This document shows positions 44,247 to 54,038 of a DNA stretch of 64,000 nt, one piece after another; the stretch's first letter is position 1; each line of letters opens with the position of its first letter. Origin of the DNA: DATFDN01 sp963762525 (GTDB taxonomy: Bacteria > Pseudomonadota > Alphaproteobacteria > Acetobacterales > Acetobacteraceae); assembly GCA_963762525.1 (NCBI GenBank), contig CAVXKT010000003.1, positions 310,001-374,000 on the forward strand, read 5' to 3'. The notes beneath the pieces were generated by a model, which worked only from the letters and a program-made list of their open reading frames with translations, made no database searches and was not told the DNA's origin. The position numbers were made by a program, and so were the translations under genes.

Positions 44247-44810
44247 ATGGAGGATCATGATCTCGCGGCGCTGTGGGAGGCGCATTGCCGTTGCGAGTTC
44301 GAGACCCGCGACGTCGACGCCACGATGGCCACCATGGTGAGCGAGCCTTACGTCAACCACGTCCCGACCATGACCGGCGGCGTCGGACACGATGCACTCA
44401 GGCATTTCTACAAATACCACTTCATCGGTGTGAACCCGCCGGATTTCCGGCTTACCTCGATCAGCCGCACTGTCGGCCCAGATCGCATCGTCGACGAGTT
44501 CGTGGTGCACTTCACGCACACGACGGAGATCGACTGGATGCTGCCCGGATTCGCACCCACCGGGCGCGCGGTGAACGTCCCGACGGTCGCCATCGTGCAG
44601 TTTGAGGGAGACAAGCTGGTTCACGAGCACATCTACTGGGATCAGGCGTCGGTCCTCGTGCAGATCGGCAAACTCGACCCGGCCGGCCTGCCGGTGGCCG
44701 GGGCCGAAACGGCACGGAAGGTCATGGACAAGACACTCCCGAGCAACACGCTCATGCGGAATTCGGGGCGAGAAAAGGACGTCTCCCCGGAGGTGCAACG
44801 GGCATTGTAG
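44247..44810 (+). CDS. SnoaL/NTF2-like protein
   Basis: A 187-residue protein of the NTF2-like superfamily: LWEAHCRCEFETRDVDATMATM, then YVNHVPTMTGGVGHDALRHFY, VDEFVVHFTHT and VAIVQFEGDKLVHEHIYWDQ (selected parts). The cone-shaped fold binds small hydrophobic ligands, and relatives include polyketide cyclases and hydratases. ATG 44247 follows AGGAGAGC; ATG 44226 is possible. It converges on the DUF29 gene. No specific function. Confidence 0.8.
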   Translation: MEDHDLAALWEAHCRCEFETRDVDATMATMVSEPYVNHVPTMTGGVGHDALRHFYKYHFIGVNPPDFRLTSISRTVGPDRIVDEFVVHFTHTTEIDWMLPGFAPTGRAVNVPTVAIVQFEGDKLVHEHIYWDQASVLVQIGKLDPAGLPVAGAETARKVMDKTLPSNTLMRNSGREKDVSPEVQRAL

Positions 44811-44848
44811 GCTACCCTCCGCTGGCGCAACCGGCCTCGTCCTCCGCC

Positions 44849-45286
44849 CTACTCCGGGCAGTAATGCTCGTCGGCAATCTGATCGAACGAATAGGGGCAT
44901 GTCGGCGGAAAGATGCCTTCGGGCAGCCCCGTCTCGCGCTGTGCGGTGAGCCGGGCGAGGTCAAAGGCGGTCTCGATCGCCTCCGGCAGCATCGGCTTGA
45001 GGCTGGGGTTGTCTTTCATATGTCCGGCCAAGCGCTTGCGCTGCTCGATCACGGTCAATCGCCAACTGTTGCTGCGCGACCCCGGCTGGAACTGCCACTT
45101 CAGCAGATGCGCGAGCAGCACAGCGAGGCGGTTGACCAGCTCGCGCTTTTCGCTCCGCCCCATGCTCTCGATTTCCTCGGCGATGTTGTCGAGGTCGGCC
45201 TCGTTCAGCCGCCGCGTGCGCAGGAGGTCGGCTTGTTCGTTCGCCCAACCGTAGAAGTCGGTCTCGTATTTGCTCGCGTTGCCCAT
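44849..45286 (-). CDS. DUF29 family protein
   Basis: A 145-residue DUF29 protein. N-terminal YETDFYGWANEQADLLRTRR, the central LDNIAEEIESMGRSEKRELV, then HLLKWQFQPG and PSLKPMLPEAIETAFDLAR (in parts) match this family of all-alpha proteins of unknown function, common in alphaproteobacteria and cyanobacteria, often in many copies. ATG 45286 is preceded by TGAGGG. It follows the MFS gene by 6 bp and probably shares its transcript. Confidence 0.88.
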   Translation of the reverse strand: MGNASKYETDFYGWANEQADLLRTRRLNEADLDNIAEEIESMGRSEKRELVNRLAVLLAHLLKWQFQPGSRSNSWRLTVIEQRKRLAGHMKDNPSLKPMLPEAIETAFDLARLTAQRETGLPEGIFPPTCPYSFDQIADEHYCPE

Positions 45287-45292
45287 CAACCC

Positions 45293-46567
45293 TCACGCAG
45301 CAACCAACCGCGCCGGAATGCGGGGCCGCTTCGATTGCCGCAGCACCAGGAATCCGACCAGGACCAGGTTCGCGATGTTGAATGCGACACCGCTCGCGAA
45401 GGCCGGCCCGTAGTACCCGAACGTGTCGTAGAGCCAGCCGGCGAACCAGCTGCCCACCGCCATGCCGCCCATCGACGTGAACAAAACAAGCGGGATGCGC
45501 CACGACGCCTCGGATGACGGGAACAGATCGCGGATCGCCACCACGTATGACGGAATGATGCCGGAGAAGCCCAGCCCGTAAGCGGCGGCGACGGCGAACA
45601 GCAGCGCCTCGTTGCGGGTCAGCATGAAGGCCAGAATGGTCACGGCCTGACAGGCCGAGCCGGCGAATACCGTGCGCAATCCACCCTGACGGTCGGCCAT
45701 CGCGCCCCAGAACTGGCGGGCGACGAAGGCGCAGCCCAGCATCACCGACAGCATCGCCGCGCCGCTGGCGGCGCCGATGCCGATGTCGCCGCAAAACGCC
45801 ACCAGGTGCCCCTGCGGGATCGACATCGGGATGCAGCAGCAGAAGCCGGCGGTGCAAAGGATCGCCTGGACGACGTTGGGTCGCAGCCCGAGCACGCGCC
45901 CCGCCTCGCCGCGCGCGCGCGTGCTCGCGGCGCCGGTCCAAGCCGGTTGGGGCGCAGGACGCAGGAACAGAACGGCGAGCGGCAGAATGCCCAGCAACAC
46001 GATGCCGGCGTAGCCGAGATAGGCGGCGCGCCAGCCGGGGCCGCCGATCAGCCGCTCGAAGATCGCCGGCCAGGCGACGCCGGCGATGTATTGGCCGGAC
46101 GAGATCAGCGCGATCGCGGTGCCGCGCCGGCGGTCGAACCAGCGGCTGACGTAGGTGACCAGCGGCGGGTAGATCGCTCCCATGCCGAGAAAGCCGATCA
46201 GAACGCCGTGGCCGACATAGATGGCCCAGACCTGCCCGGTCGCCGACAGCGCCAGCCCGGCGGCGACCATCGCGGTTCCGATCAATACGCTCGCCCGCAC
46301 GCCGATGCGGTCGGCGAGCCAACCCATCGCGATGCCGCCGGTTCCGGTGCCGATCCAAGCGAGCGCGCCCGCCAGCGCGAGCACCGAACGCGGCACGCCG
46401 AGATCGGCTTCCATGGCCCTCAGTCCGACCACGATCAGCAAGGTCGAACCGTAGGCGATCGAGAGGATGGCCAGGGTGACGGTGGCGGCGACCCAGGAGG
46501 CACGGCTCTCGATCGATCGCGTGCGCAAGTCCGGCTCGACCCGATGCGGGCCGAGGTCGTCTGGCAT
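45293..46567 (-). CDS. MFS transporter (oxalate/formate antiporter-like)
   Basis: A 424-residue major facilitator with 12 hydrophobic helices. Motif A is MGWLADRIGVRASVLIG between helices 2 and 3. WFDRRRGTAIALISSGQYIAG is the segment typical of monocarboxylate/OFA-type carriers, and the second-half equivalent is QFWGAMADRQGGLRTVF. The substrate is likely a small organic acid; not certain. ATG 46567 has a GGAG site. It is divergent from the ABC importer operon across 108 bp, which must hold both promoters. Confidence 0.88.
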   Translation of the reverse strand: MPDDLGPHRVEPDLRTRSIESRASWVAATVTLAILSIAYGSTLLIVVGLRAMEADLGVPRSVLALAGALAWIGTGTGGIAMGWLADRIGVRASVLIGTAMVAAGLALSATGQVWAIYVGHGVLIGFLGMGAIYPPLVTYVSRWFDRRRGTAIALISSGQYIAGVAWPAIFERLIGGPGWRAAYLGYAGIVLLGILPLAVLFLRPAPQPAWTGAASTRARGEAGRVLGLRPNVVQAILCTAGFCCCIPMSIPQGHLVAFCGDIGIGAASGAAMLSVMLGCAFVARQFWGAMADRQGGLRTVFAGSACQAVTILAFMLTRNEALLFAVAAAYGLGFSGIIPSYVVAIRDLFPSSEASWRIPLVLFTSMGGMAVGSWFAGWLYDTFGYYGPAFASGVAFNIANLVLVGFLVLRQSKRPRIPARLVAA

Positions 46568-46675
46568 CTGCGGTCTCCATCGAACTCGGGCGGCCTTTAT
46601 GGACCCGATCGCGGCGTTGTTCCACCCGCGCCGCGGCTCGCCCGATGCCGGCGCGTGTGCTAGCTCGACCGGGCC

Positions 46676-47593
46676 GTGATCCGCTTTCTGCTCCGCTCGC
46701 TGTTGCTGGCCGCGCTCGTCTGTCTGACGGTGCTCATCATCAGCTTCGCGTTGTCGCGGCTGTCGGGCAATCTCGCCATCAACATTGCCGGTCCGGACGC
46801 CTCGCCGGAGGCGATCGCCAAGATCACGCATGATCTCGGACTGGATCGCCCGCTGCCGATGCAATTCGCCGCCTGGGCCGGTCGAGCGGCGCAAGGCGAT
46901 CTCGGCAGCTCCTATCTCTATCACGAGAAGGTCTCGTCGCTGATCGCCTCGCATCTGCCGGTGACGCTCACGCTCGGGATCATCGGCATCGGCATCGCCA
47001 TCGTCATCGCGGTGCCGCTCGGCATCGTCGCGGCGCTGCGCGAGGGAACGTGGATCGATGTCGGCGTGGGCATGATCGCGCTGGCCGGGCAGGCGATCCC
47101 GAGCTTCTGGCTCGGGCTCATGCTGATCCTCTGGTTCGGCGTCGATCTGCACTGGCTGCCGATCGCCGGGCTGGAGACGTGGGACGGCTACATCATGCCG
47201 GCCTTCGTGCTGGCCTTCGTGGCCATCCCGGTGATGCTGCGCCTGACCCGCAGCGGCATGGTCGATGCGATGCGCTCCGACTATGTCCGCACCGCCCGCG
47301 CCAAGGGGCTGTCGCGCGCGATCATCGTGGTGAAGCACGCCTTCCGCAATGCGGCGATGCCGGTGGTCGCGGTCTCGGCGGTGCAGCTCGGCTTCATCCT
47401 CGGCGGCTCGGTGGTGGTGGAGGTCGTGTTCAACGTCCGCGGCGTCGGCTATCTGGCGTGGGAGTCCATCGGCAAGGGCGATTTTCCGGTGATTCAGGCG
47501 GTGGTGCTGCTGTTCGCCATCATCTTCGTCGGGCTCACCCTGCTGTCCGATCTTGCCGGCGCGCTGCTCGATCCGCGGCTGCGGGGGCGGTGA
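46676..47593 (+). CDS. ABC transporter permease (peptide/nickel type, DppB-like)
   Basis: A 305-residue inner-membrane permease. An N-terminal helix (LLRSLLLAALVCLTVLIISF, part), LGLDRPLPMQF, then the BPD_transp_1 domain with the EAA-type loop MRSDYVRTARAKGLSRAIIV and a C-terminal GVGYLAWESIGKGDFPVIQ. It forms the channel with the second permease. The start is GTG 46676. The two permease genes overlap by one base (TGATG), and all five importer genes run in one direction. Confidence 0.92.
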   Translation: MIRFLLRSLLLAALVCLTVLIISFALSRLSGNLAINIAGPDASPEAIAKITHDLGLDRPLPMQFAAWAGRAAQGDLGSSYLYHEKVSSLIASHLPVTLTLGIIGIGIAIVIAVPLGIVAALREGTWIDVGVGMIALAGQAIPSFWLGLMLILWFGVDLHWLPIAGLETWDGYIMPAFVLAFVAIPVMLRLTRSGMVDAMRSDYVRTARAKGLSRAIIVVKHAFRNAAMPVVAVSAVQLGFILGGSVVVEVVFNVRGVGYLAWESIGKGDFPVIQAVVLLFAIIFVGLTLLSDLAGALLDPRLRGR

Positions 47594-48417
47594 TGCGCCG
47601 GCTGCCGCTCTATACGGGCGCATTGATCGTCGGCTTCGCCGCGCTGGTCGCGATCTTCGGGCCGTTTCTGGCGCCGCACGATCCGTTCACGCAGGACTTG
47701 GGGCATCGCTACGTTTCGCCGGCCTGGCTCCCGGGCGGCTCGCCGGCGCATTGGCTGGGCACCGACGGGCTCGGGCGCGACTACCTCTCGCGCCTGATCC
47801 TGGGGGCGCGCATCTCGATGCTGATCGGCGTCTCCACGATCGTGCTGTCCGGCCTCATCGGCACCACCCTCGGCGTGCTCGGCGGATATTTTGGCGGCCC
47901 CGTCGATGCGGTGGTGATGTTCATCGTCTCCTGCCGGCTGGCGATCCCGCTGATCCTGGTGGCGCTGACGGTGGTGTTCATGGTCGGCAGCTCGCTCAGC
48001 GTGGTCGTGCTGACCATCGGGTTGCTGCTGTGGGAGCGGTTCGCGGTGGTCTCGCGCGCCGTCACCCGGCAGGTCTGCGGGCTCGACTACGTGGCGGCGG
48101 CGCAAGTCGCCGGATGTTCGCGCGCGCGCATCATCACGGGCGAGGTGCTGCCCAACATCATGCACCATCTGATCGTGATCGCGACCATCGACATGGCGAT
48201 CGCGATCCTGCTGGAGGCGGCGTTGTCGTTTCTCGGCCTGGGCGTGCCGCCGCCGCTGCCGTCCTGGGGGCTGATGATCGCCGAGGCCAAGGACTACATG
48301 TTCTTCAAGCCCTGGGTGATCGAGATTCCCGGCGCCGCGCTGCTGATCCTGGTGCTCGGCATCAACCTGCTCGGCGATGGCTTGCGCGACGCGCTCGGCG
48401 CGCGCACCGACCGGTGA
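47593..48417 (+). CDS. ABC transporter permease (peptide/nickel type, DppC-like)
   Basis: A 274-residue permease. The DppC-type N-terminus ends with HWLGTDGLGRDYLSRLILGAR, followed by the EAA loop VCGLDYVAAAQVAGCSRARI and the hallmark EAALSFLGLGVPPPLPSWG. It pairs with the preceding permease. Its stop overlaps the GTG start of the first ATPase. The substrate class (peptide, nickel or other) cannot be separated from permease sequence alone. Confidence 0.92.
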   Translation: MRRLPLYTGALIVGFAALVAIFGPFLAPHDPFTQDLGHRYVSPAWLPGGSPAHWLGTDGLGRDYLSRLILGARISMLIGVSTIVLSGLIGTTLGVLGGYFGGPVDAVVMFIVSCRLAIPLILVALTVVFMVGSSLSVVVLTIGLLLWERFAVVSRAVTRQVCGLDYVAAAQVAGCSRARIITGEVLPNIMHHLIVIATIDMAIAILLEAALSFLGLGVPPPLPSWGLMIAEAKDYMFFKPWVIEIPGAALLILVLGINLLGDGLRDALGARTDR

Positions 48418-49382
48418 ACGTGCTGGAGATCGAGGAGCTGCGGGTCGGCTTCGGCCGGCAGGAGGCGGTGCGCGGCATCAGCCTCGCGGTCGCGCGCGGC
48501 GAGACGCATTGCCTGGTGGGCGAATCCGGCTGCGGCAAGTCGGTCTCCGCACTCGCCGTCATGGGCCTGCTGCCGCGCGGCAGCCGGCGCACGGCGCGGC
48601 GGATCGCCTTCGACGGCAAGGACATCGCGCGTTTGCCCGAGCGCCGTTTGGCGCGGTTGCGGGGCGACCGCATGGGGATGATCTTTCAGGAGCCGATGAC
48701 CAGCCTCAACCCGGCCTACACCGTCGGCTCGCAGATGACCGAGGTGCTGCGCCGCCATCGTCGTCTCGCGCGCGCCGCCGCCGCCGAGCGCGCCGAGGCG
48801 ATGCTGATGCGCGTCGGCGTCACCGCCCCGTCGATGCGGCTGGGCCAGTTCCCGCACCAGCTCTCGGGCGGGCTGCGTCAGCGGGTGATGATCGCCATGG
48901 CGCTGCTGTGCGAGCCCGATCTGCTGATCGCCGACGAGCCGACGACGGCGCTGGATGTCACCGTGCAGGCGCAAATCCTGCGCCTGCTGGCGGCGTTGCA
49001 GCGCGAGATGGGATTGGCGGTGCTGCTGATTACCCATGATCTCGGCGTGGTGGCGCGGGTCGCGCAGCGCGTCTCGGTCATGTATGCGGGCGAGATCGTC
49101 GAGCAGGCCACTGCCGCTGCGTTGTTCGCCGCACCGGCGCACCCCTACACGCGCGGTTTGCTCGCCGCCATTCCGGTGCCGGGAAAGGTGCGTCGGGGCG
49201 AGCGGCTGGGCAGTATTTCCGGGACCGTGCCGCGCCTGCCCCGAGGCTTCGTCGGATGCCCGTTCCGCGACCGCTGCCCGCACGCGGCGCCCGCCTGCGC
49301 CGCCGATGTGGCGTTTCGATCCGAGGGTGCGCACACCTGGCGTTGCATCCTGCCGGCGGGGTGGTGGCGGGAGGCGGCATGA
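48414..49382 (+). CDS. ABC transporter ATP-binding protein (DppD-like)
   Basis: A 322-residue ATPase. Walker A GESGCGKS (about residues 38-45), Q-loop FQEPMTSLNP, signature LSGGLRQRV, Walker B LLIADEPTTALD and H-loop THD. The C-terminal oligopeptide/dipeptide extension GCPFRDRCPHAAPAC carries Cys residues that in relatives bind a 4Fe-4S cluster. The start is GTG 48414 overlapping the permease stop. Its stop overlaps the second ATPase start (ATGA). Confidence 0.93.
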   Translation: MNVLEIEELRVGFGRQEAVRGISLAVARGETHCLVGESGCGKSVSALAVMGLLPRGSRRTARRIAFDGKDIARLPERRLARLRGDRMGMIFQEPMTSLNPAYTVGSQMTEVLRRHRRLARAAAAERAEAMLMRVGVTAPSMRLGQFPHQLSGGLRQRVMIAMALLCEPDLLIADEPTTALDVTVQAQILRLLAALQREMGLAVLLITHDLGVVARVAQRVSVMYAGEIVEQATAAALFAAPAHPYTRGLLAAIPVPGKVRRGERLGSISGTVPRLPRGFVGCPFRDRCPHAAPACAADVAFRSEGAHTWRCILPAGWWREAA

Positions 49383-50326
49383 CGCCGGCGATCGAAGCGA
49401 TCGGCCTGTCGCGCGTTTTCGACCAGCGGCAAGGCCTGTTCGGCGTTCCGCGTCGCGTTGTCGCGGTGGACGACATCAGCCTGAGCGTCGCCAACGGACG
49501 CGCTATTGGCATCGTGGGTGAGTCCGGCTGCGGCAAATCCACCCTGGCACGCGTGCTGCTCGGGTTGCTCGCGCCAAGTTCCGGGGCGGTGCGGGTCGAA
49601 GGCCGCGCGTTGGCGGACATGGACCGGCGGGGGCGGGCGCGGTTGATCCAGCCGGTGTTTCAGGACCCGATGAGTTCGCTCAATCCGCGCCGGCGCGTCG
49701 CCGATATCGTGGCGCTGCCGCTGCTGGTGCAGGGCGTGCCGCGGAGCGAGCGGCGGCGGCGAGTGGGCGCGATGCTGGAGCGGGTCGGGCTCGATGCCGA
49801 CACGGCCTCACGCTACCCGGCGCAGCTTTCCGGCGGGCAGCGCCAGCGCGTCGCCATCGCGCGCGCGCTGATCGTCGAGCCGCGCATCCTGATCTGCGAC
49901 GAGCCGACCAGCGCGCTCGATGTCTCGGTGCAGGCGCAAATCCTCAATTTGCTGACCGATTTGCGCGCCGCTCTCGACCTGACGCTGATGTTCATCAGCC
50001 ACAATCTGGCGGTGGTGGAGCACATCGCCGATGAGGTCGCGGTGATGTATCTCGGCCGCATCGTCGAGCACCGGGCGACCGAGGCGATCTTCGGCGAGCC
50101 GCACCATCCCTACACCCGCGCTCTGCTGGCTTCCGTGCTGACGCCGGAGCCGGGTTTGGGACTGCCGGATGTGCCGCTGGGCGAGGGCTACCCCGATCCG
50201 GCCAATATTCCGGCCGGCTGCCGCTTTCACCCGCGCTGCCCGATCGCGATCGACATCTGCCGCATCCGGCCGCCGGCGCGCACCCGTGTCGAATGCCACC
50301 TTGCACCGGAAAACGCCGACACGTAG
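49379..50326 (+). CDS. ABC transporter ATP-binding protein (DppF-like)
   Basis: A 315-residue ATPase completing the importer. Walker A GESGCGKST, Q-loop VFQDPMSSLNPRRRV, signature LSGGQRQRV, Walker B ILICDEPTSALD, H-loop SHN and the C-terminal cysteine motif CRFHPRCPIAIDIC. Both ATPases are needed for a heterodimeric nucleotide-binding unit. Translationally coupled to the preceding gene by ATGA. The substrate-binding gene starts 26 bp downstream. Confidence 0.93.
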   Translation: MTPAIEAIGLSRVFDQRQGLFGVPRRVVAVDDISLSVANGRAIGIVGESGCGKSTLARVLLGLLAPSSGAVRVEGRALADMDRRGRARLIQPVFQDPMSSLNPRRRVADIVALPLLVQGVPRSERRRRVGAMLERVGLDADTASRYPAQLSGGQRQRVAIARALIVEPRILICDEPTSALDVSVQAQILNLLTDLRAALDLTLMFISHNLAVVEHIADEVAVMYLGRIVEHRATEAIFGEPHHPYTRALLASVLTPEPGLGLPDVPLGEGYPDPANIPAGCRFHPRCPIAIDICRIRPPARTRVECHLAPENADT

Positions 50327-50351
50327 CGTTCTCGCTAGAGGGAGAAACGGA

Positions 50352-51860
50352 ATGAAGCGACGCACGTTCCTGGGCACGGCGGCGGCAGCCAGTTTGCCGC
50401 TGGGGTCGGCGATCGCCGCCAAGAGCGACGACACGCTGCGCATCACCTGGCGCGATGCCATCCCCGACGTCGATCCCTATCGCAACACGCTGCGGACCGG
50501 CCTGATCGTCGCGCATGAGGCATGGGACACGCTCGTCTATCGCGATCCGCACACCTTCAAGGTCGTTCCGGCGCTGGCAACCGAGTGGAATTGGAGCGAT
50601 CCGCAGACCCTGGAATTCACGCTCCGTGACGGCGTGAAATTCCAGAACGGCGACCCGTTCGGCGCCGACGACGTGGTGTACACATTCGAAACGATCCTGC
50701 ACGATCCCAAGGTCGGCAACCCGAGCAACTTCGCCTTTATCGCCGGGGCGGAGAAGATTTCGGATAAGCAGGTGCGCTTCAAGCTGAAAAGCGTGTTTCC
50801 GGCGGCGCTTGAATATTTCGCCATGGTGCTGCCGATCTATCCGAAGGCCTATCGGGAAAAGGTGGGACCGGAGGCGTATTCGAAGCAGCCGATCGGCACC
50901 GGACCCTACAAGATCACCCGGGTCAACGGCACCACCTCGATCGATCTCGAGCGATTCGACGACTACTATGCCGGCAGTCCGAAGGGCAGGCCGGCGATCA
51001 AATTCCTGAAGATAAACGAAGTTCTGGACGCCGCCGGCGAGCTGACGGCGTTCATCAGCGGCCAGGCGGACTGGATCTGGCAATACAATCCCGACCAGTT
51101 TCAAAGCCTCCAAGAACTGCCGGGCAAGACCGCGTTGCGCGCCGGATCGATGCGGATCGGCTATCTGCAACTGGATGCCGCCGGGCGCAGCGGCAAGAAC
51201 CCGTTCACCCAACAGAAGGTACGGCAGGCGGTGTTTCACGCCATCGACCGCAACGCGATGGCGCGCGATCTGGTGCAGGGCGACAGCCATCCGATCGCCG
51301 CGCCCTGCTATCCGACGCAATTCGGCTGCGACCAGCAGGCGGCGGTGAGCTATGCCTACGATCCGGCGAAGGCGAAACAGTTGCTGACGGAGGCGGGGCA
51401 ACCGGGTTTTTCGACGACGCTGGTGAGCTATCTGCTGCCGGCCTGGAACGCGGCGATGCAGAACTATCTGCGCGCCGTCGGCATCAATGCCGATATTCAG
51501 CAGCTTCAGGTCGGCGCGGTGGTGCAGAAGGTGGCGGCCGGTCAGACGCCGATGAACGCCGGGAGTTGGGGAAGCTACTCGATCAACGACGTCTCGGCGA
51601 TCCTCCCCTATTTCTTCGGCGGCGGCTCAAACGATTATGCCCGCAACCCGCAACTCGAGGAGCTGATCAAGGCGGGTGGTTCGGTCGTCGATGCGCCGGC
51701 ACGCCAGAAGGACTACGCCGAGGCAATTCATTTGGCGACCGAGGAAGCCTACTGGCTGCCGCTGTTCACCTTCGTGACGTACTACGCGTTCGCCTCCGGG
51801 CTGGAGTTCGAGCCCTTTCCCGACGAGCTGCCGCGTTTTTATCTCAGTCGGTGGAAGTGA
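50352..51860 (+). CDS. ABC transporter substrate-binding protein (SBP_bac_5 family), Tat-type signal
   Basis: A 502-residue periplasmic binding protein. The N-terminal MKRRTFLGTAAAASLPLG resembles a twin-arginine signal. The SBP_bac_5 domain shows VPALATEWNWSDPQTLEFTL (part), KFQNGDPFGADDVVYTFE and the family pattern QKVRQAVFHAIDRNAMARD. It delivers the ligand to the preceding permease-ATPase set. A binding protein placed last, 26 bp after the ATPases with its own GAGGGAGAAACGG site, allows higher expression. The ligand may be a peptide, opine, sugar or metal chelate; unresolved. Confidence 0.92.
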   Translation: MKRRTFLGTAAAASLPLGSAIAAKSDDTLRITWRDAIPDVDPYRNTLRTGLIVAHEAWDTLVYRDPHTFKVVPALATEWNWSDPQTLEFTLRDGVKFQNGDPFGADDVVYTFETILHDPKVGNPSNFAFIAGAEKISDKQVRFKLKSVFPAALEYFAMVLPIYPKAYREKVGPEAYSKQPIGTGPYKITRVNGTTSIDLERFDDYYAGSPKGRPAIKFLKINEVLDAAGELTAFISGQADWIWQYNPDQFQSLQELPGKTALRAGSMRIGYLQLDAAGRSGKNPFTQQKVRQAVFHAIDRNAMARDLVQGDSHPIAAPCYPTQFGCDQQAAVSYAYDPAKAKQLLTEAGQPGFSTTLVSYLLPAWNAAMQNYLRAVGINADIQQLQVGAVVQKVAAGQTPMNAGSWGSYSINDVSAILPYFFGGGSNDYARNPQLEELIKAGGSVVDAPARQKDYAEAIHLATEEAYWLPLFTFVTYYAFASGLEFEPFPDELPRFYLSRWK

Positions 51861-51887
51861 CGAAGAGATCCGAATGCGCTTTTGCGC

Positions 51888-52950
51888 TCAGCGCCGTCGC
51901 GCTCCGGCTTCCGCGAGGTAGCCCTCGAACTCGGCGGCGCGCACGGCGGCGGCGTGGCGGGCGAGCGTCCGCGCGCGGCCCGATTTCGCGATCGCGGCGC
52001 GTTGCGGCTCCGGCATCTCCAGCGCGGCGAGCACGTCCTCGGCCGAGCGCGCGAGGATGATGTCGCGTCCGGGTTTGAAAAGCCCGGCCAGGCCCGGCCA
52101 GTCGTCGGAGATGATCGGCGTGGCGCAGGCGCCGGCCTCGAACAGGCGAACGCTCGGACTGTGTCCGAGCCGGCGCATGTCGGCGCGCGTCAGGTTCAAC
52201 GTCCACGCCTGCGCGGCGTAGAAGGCGGCATGTTCGGCGGGCGGCAAGTGCTCGATCCGCTCGATATTGGCGGGCCAGTCGATGCCGGCGGGATAAAGCG
52301 GACCAACCAGCGCGAAGCGCAGATCCGGCCGACGTCGCGCGGGCTCGATCAGCAGCCGCGTCGACTGCCGGCTGACGATCGGCGCTGTAGGTGCCGAGAT
52401 AGCCGAGAGCCCAGCGGCGGCGGAGGTTCATCGGACGGTGGCGCGCGGGATCGACGGCACAGAACAACGGACGCGCCATGCGCGCACCCCACTCTTCTTC
52501 CAGCACGCGCAGCACCGGGCCGGCGGTGAAGGAGAGATAGAAACCGAACAGGCTCACCTGGTCGCGGCGCAGATAGGCGGCACCGCCGTCGGCCAGGGCC
52601 TGCATCGTGACCGGAGTATCGATGTCATAGAACCCGAACAGATTGCCGACGCGCGGCGCCAGTCGGTCGATGACCGCCGCACCGTCCGGCACGTACGACC
52701 CGACGATCACCGCATCGGCGCGCGCAAGATCGGGTCGATCGTCAAGCGCCGCCACCGAATCATAGAATTGCAGATTGCAGTAGTCGGCCGCCGCGAGGTC
52801 GCGATTGGCGGCATACCAGGGCTGTTCGCGTTCGAGGAACAGAATCTCGTGTCCGCGCGCCGCCAACGCCGCCAGCAGCGCGCGATAGGTGGTGGCATGG
52901 CCATTGCCCCAGGAGGAGCTGAGGCTGAGGCCGAGGAAGGCGAGCTTCAT
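51888..52950 (-). CDS. CgeB-like glycosyltransferase A, one frameshift
   Basis: About 354 residues, last gene of the seven-gene glycan operon. MKLAFLGLSLSSSWGNGHATTYRALL at the start (first part given), then FLEREQPWYAANRDLA, LFGFYDIDTPVTMQAL and, after the break, RRLGHSPSVRLFEAGACATPIISD, the GT4-type donor-binding region shared by CgeB/DUF3880-like proteins. The frame breaks near 52369; deleting one base gives DRQPQSTRLLIEPARRR. It is a likely retaining glycosyltransferase of the GT-B fold. The 4-bp overlap with glycosyltransferase B shows co-translation. Acceptor unknown. Confidence 0.83.
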
Positions 52951-54038
52951 CGCGCGGCGCCGCGCCGGCGTGCGACGGCCTCGCGCAGCAGCCGATCGAC
53001 GATGCGGGCGCGCTCGGCGTAAGTGTGCCCGGCCAGGATGCGCGCCCGGGCGCGTTCGCCGATCGCGCGGGCGCGGACGGGCGTGAGCGACGCCAGGTGT
53101 GCCGCCACGTCCCGCCCGTCGCGAGCCACCAGCACCTCGTCATTCGGTTTTAAGAACAGTTCGATCCCCTCCCAGGCGTCGGTGATCAGGCACGCCCCGG
53201 CGCCCGCCGCCTCGAACACCCGGGTTGCCGGGCAGAAGCCCACGCGCGCCATGCTGTCGCGGGCGACATTCAGGACGGCGAGCGCGGAACAGTTGAACCC
53301 ATTGTGCCGTTCGGTGCCGACATGGCCGATCGCGCGCACATTCGGAGGCATGTCCTTGCCGTCCCATCCGTTGCCGCCGAGCAGGAAGCGTCGGTCCGGC
53401 AGCCGTGCCGCGGCACCCAGGAAAAACGCTTCGGTGCGCAACTCGCGGTCGGGCATCCGGTTGGCGAGAAAGGACAGATCGGCCGCCAGTTCGGGCTCGG
53501 GCGGGACGGGAAAATGCGTCTCGGGATCGAGCGCGTTGTAGATCGGCCGGCAAGCGACGGCGCCGAAGCGACGATAGGCGAGGGTCACGGGTTCGCCGCC
53601 GCCATAGGTCAGAACGATGTCAAGATGCGGCAACATGCGGTGCAGCGGGTGCGCCGAGTCGACGCCGAGATCGGCGAGCGTGGCGGGCGCGTCCACGTCC
53701 CAGAACACGCGCACCGCATCGGCGCGCGGCGCCGTGCTCAATGCCGCGAGCAGCACGTCGTCGAACACCCCGACGCCGCTCGCCTTCACCATCACGTCGG
53801 CCGCTTGCGCCTCCGCCAGCACCGCCCGCAACCCCGCTTCGGTGGCCGGATAGACGACGGAGCGCGCCCAGCCGGGCTGATCGATGTCGCGATGCGCCTG
53901 GCGGTCGAAGGCGTCGGGCTCGTAAAAGGTGATGCGCCAGCCGAGCGCCGCCAAGGACCGCAGCAACCCGCGATAATAGGTGGCGGCACCATTCCAGTAT
54001 GCCGACAACAGGCTCGAACCGTAGAAGGCGAGCCGCAT
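52947..54038 (-). CDS. CgeB-like glycosyltransferase B
   Basis: A 363-residue GT-B-type protein similar to its neighbours A and C: MRLAFYGSSLLSAYWNGAAT, ALGWRITFYEPDAFDRQAHRD (in part), VFWDVDAPATLADLGVD, ADLSFLANRMPDRE and the C-terminal RVFEAAGAGACLITDAWEG. The shared N-terminal pattern (xLxxxGxSLxSxWxNG) in A, B and C suggests tandem duplication and divergence. It begins one base into the stop of glycosyltransferase C (TGATG) and overlaps A by four. A role in successive sugar additions is inferred. Confidence 0.85.
   Translation of the reverse strand: MRLAFYGSSLLSAYWNGAATYYRGLLRSLAALGWRITFYEPDAFDRQAHRDIDQPGWARSVVYPATEAGLRAVLAEAQAADVMVKASGVGVFDDVLLAALSTAPRADAVRVFWDVDAPATLADLGVDSAHPLHRMLPHLDIVLTYGGGEPVTLAYRRFGAVACRPIYNALDPETHFPVPPEPELAADLSFLANRMPDRELRTEAFFLGAAARLPDRRFLLGGNGWDGKDMPPNVRAIGHVGTERHNGFNCSALAVLNVARDSMARVGFCPATRVFEAAGAGACLITDAWEGIELFLKPNDEVLVARDGRDVAAHLASLTPVRARAIGERARARILAGHTYAERARIVDRLLREAVARRRGAAR

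Noticed and set aside
46567..47623. N-terminal extension of the MFS transporter frame across the ABC permease
   Set aside because: The added residues are His/Asp/Arg-rich and lie opposite a real permease. ATG 46567 with a GGAG site gives the normal transporter length.
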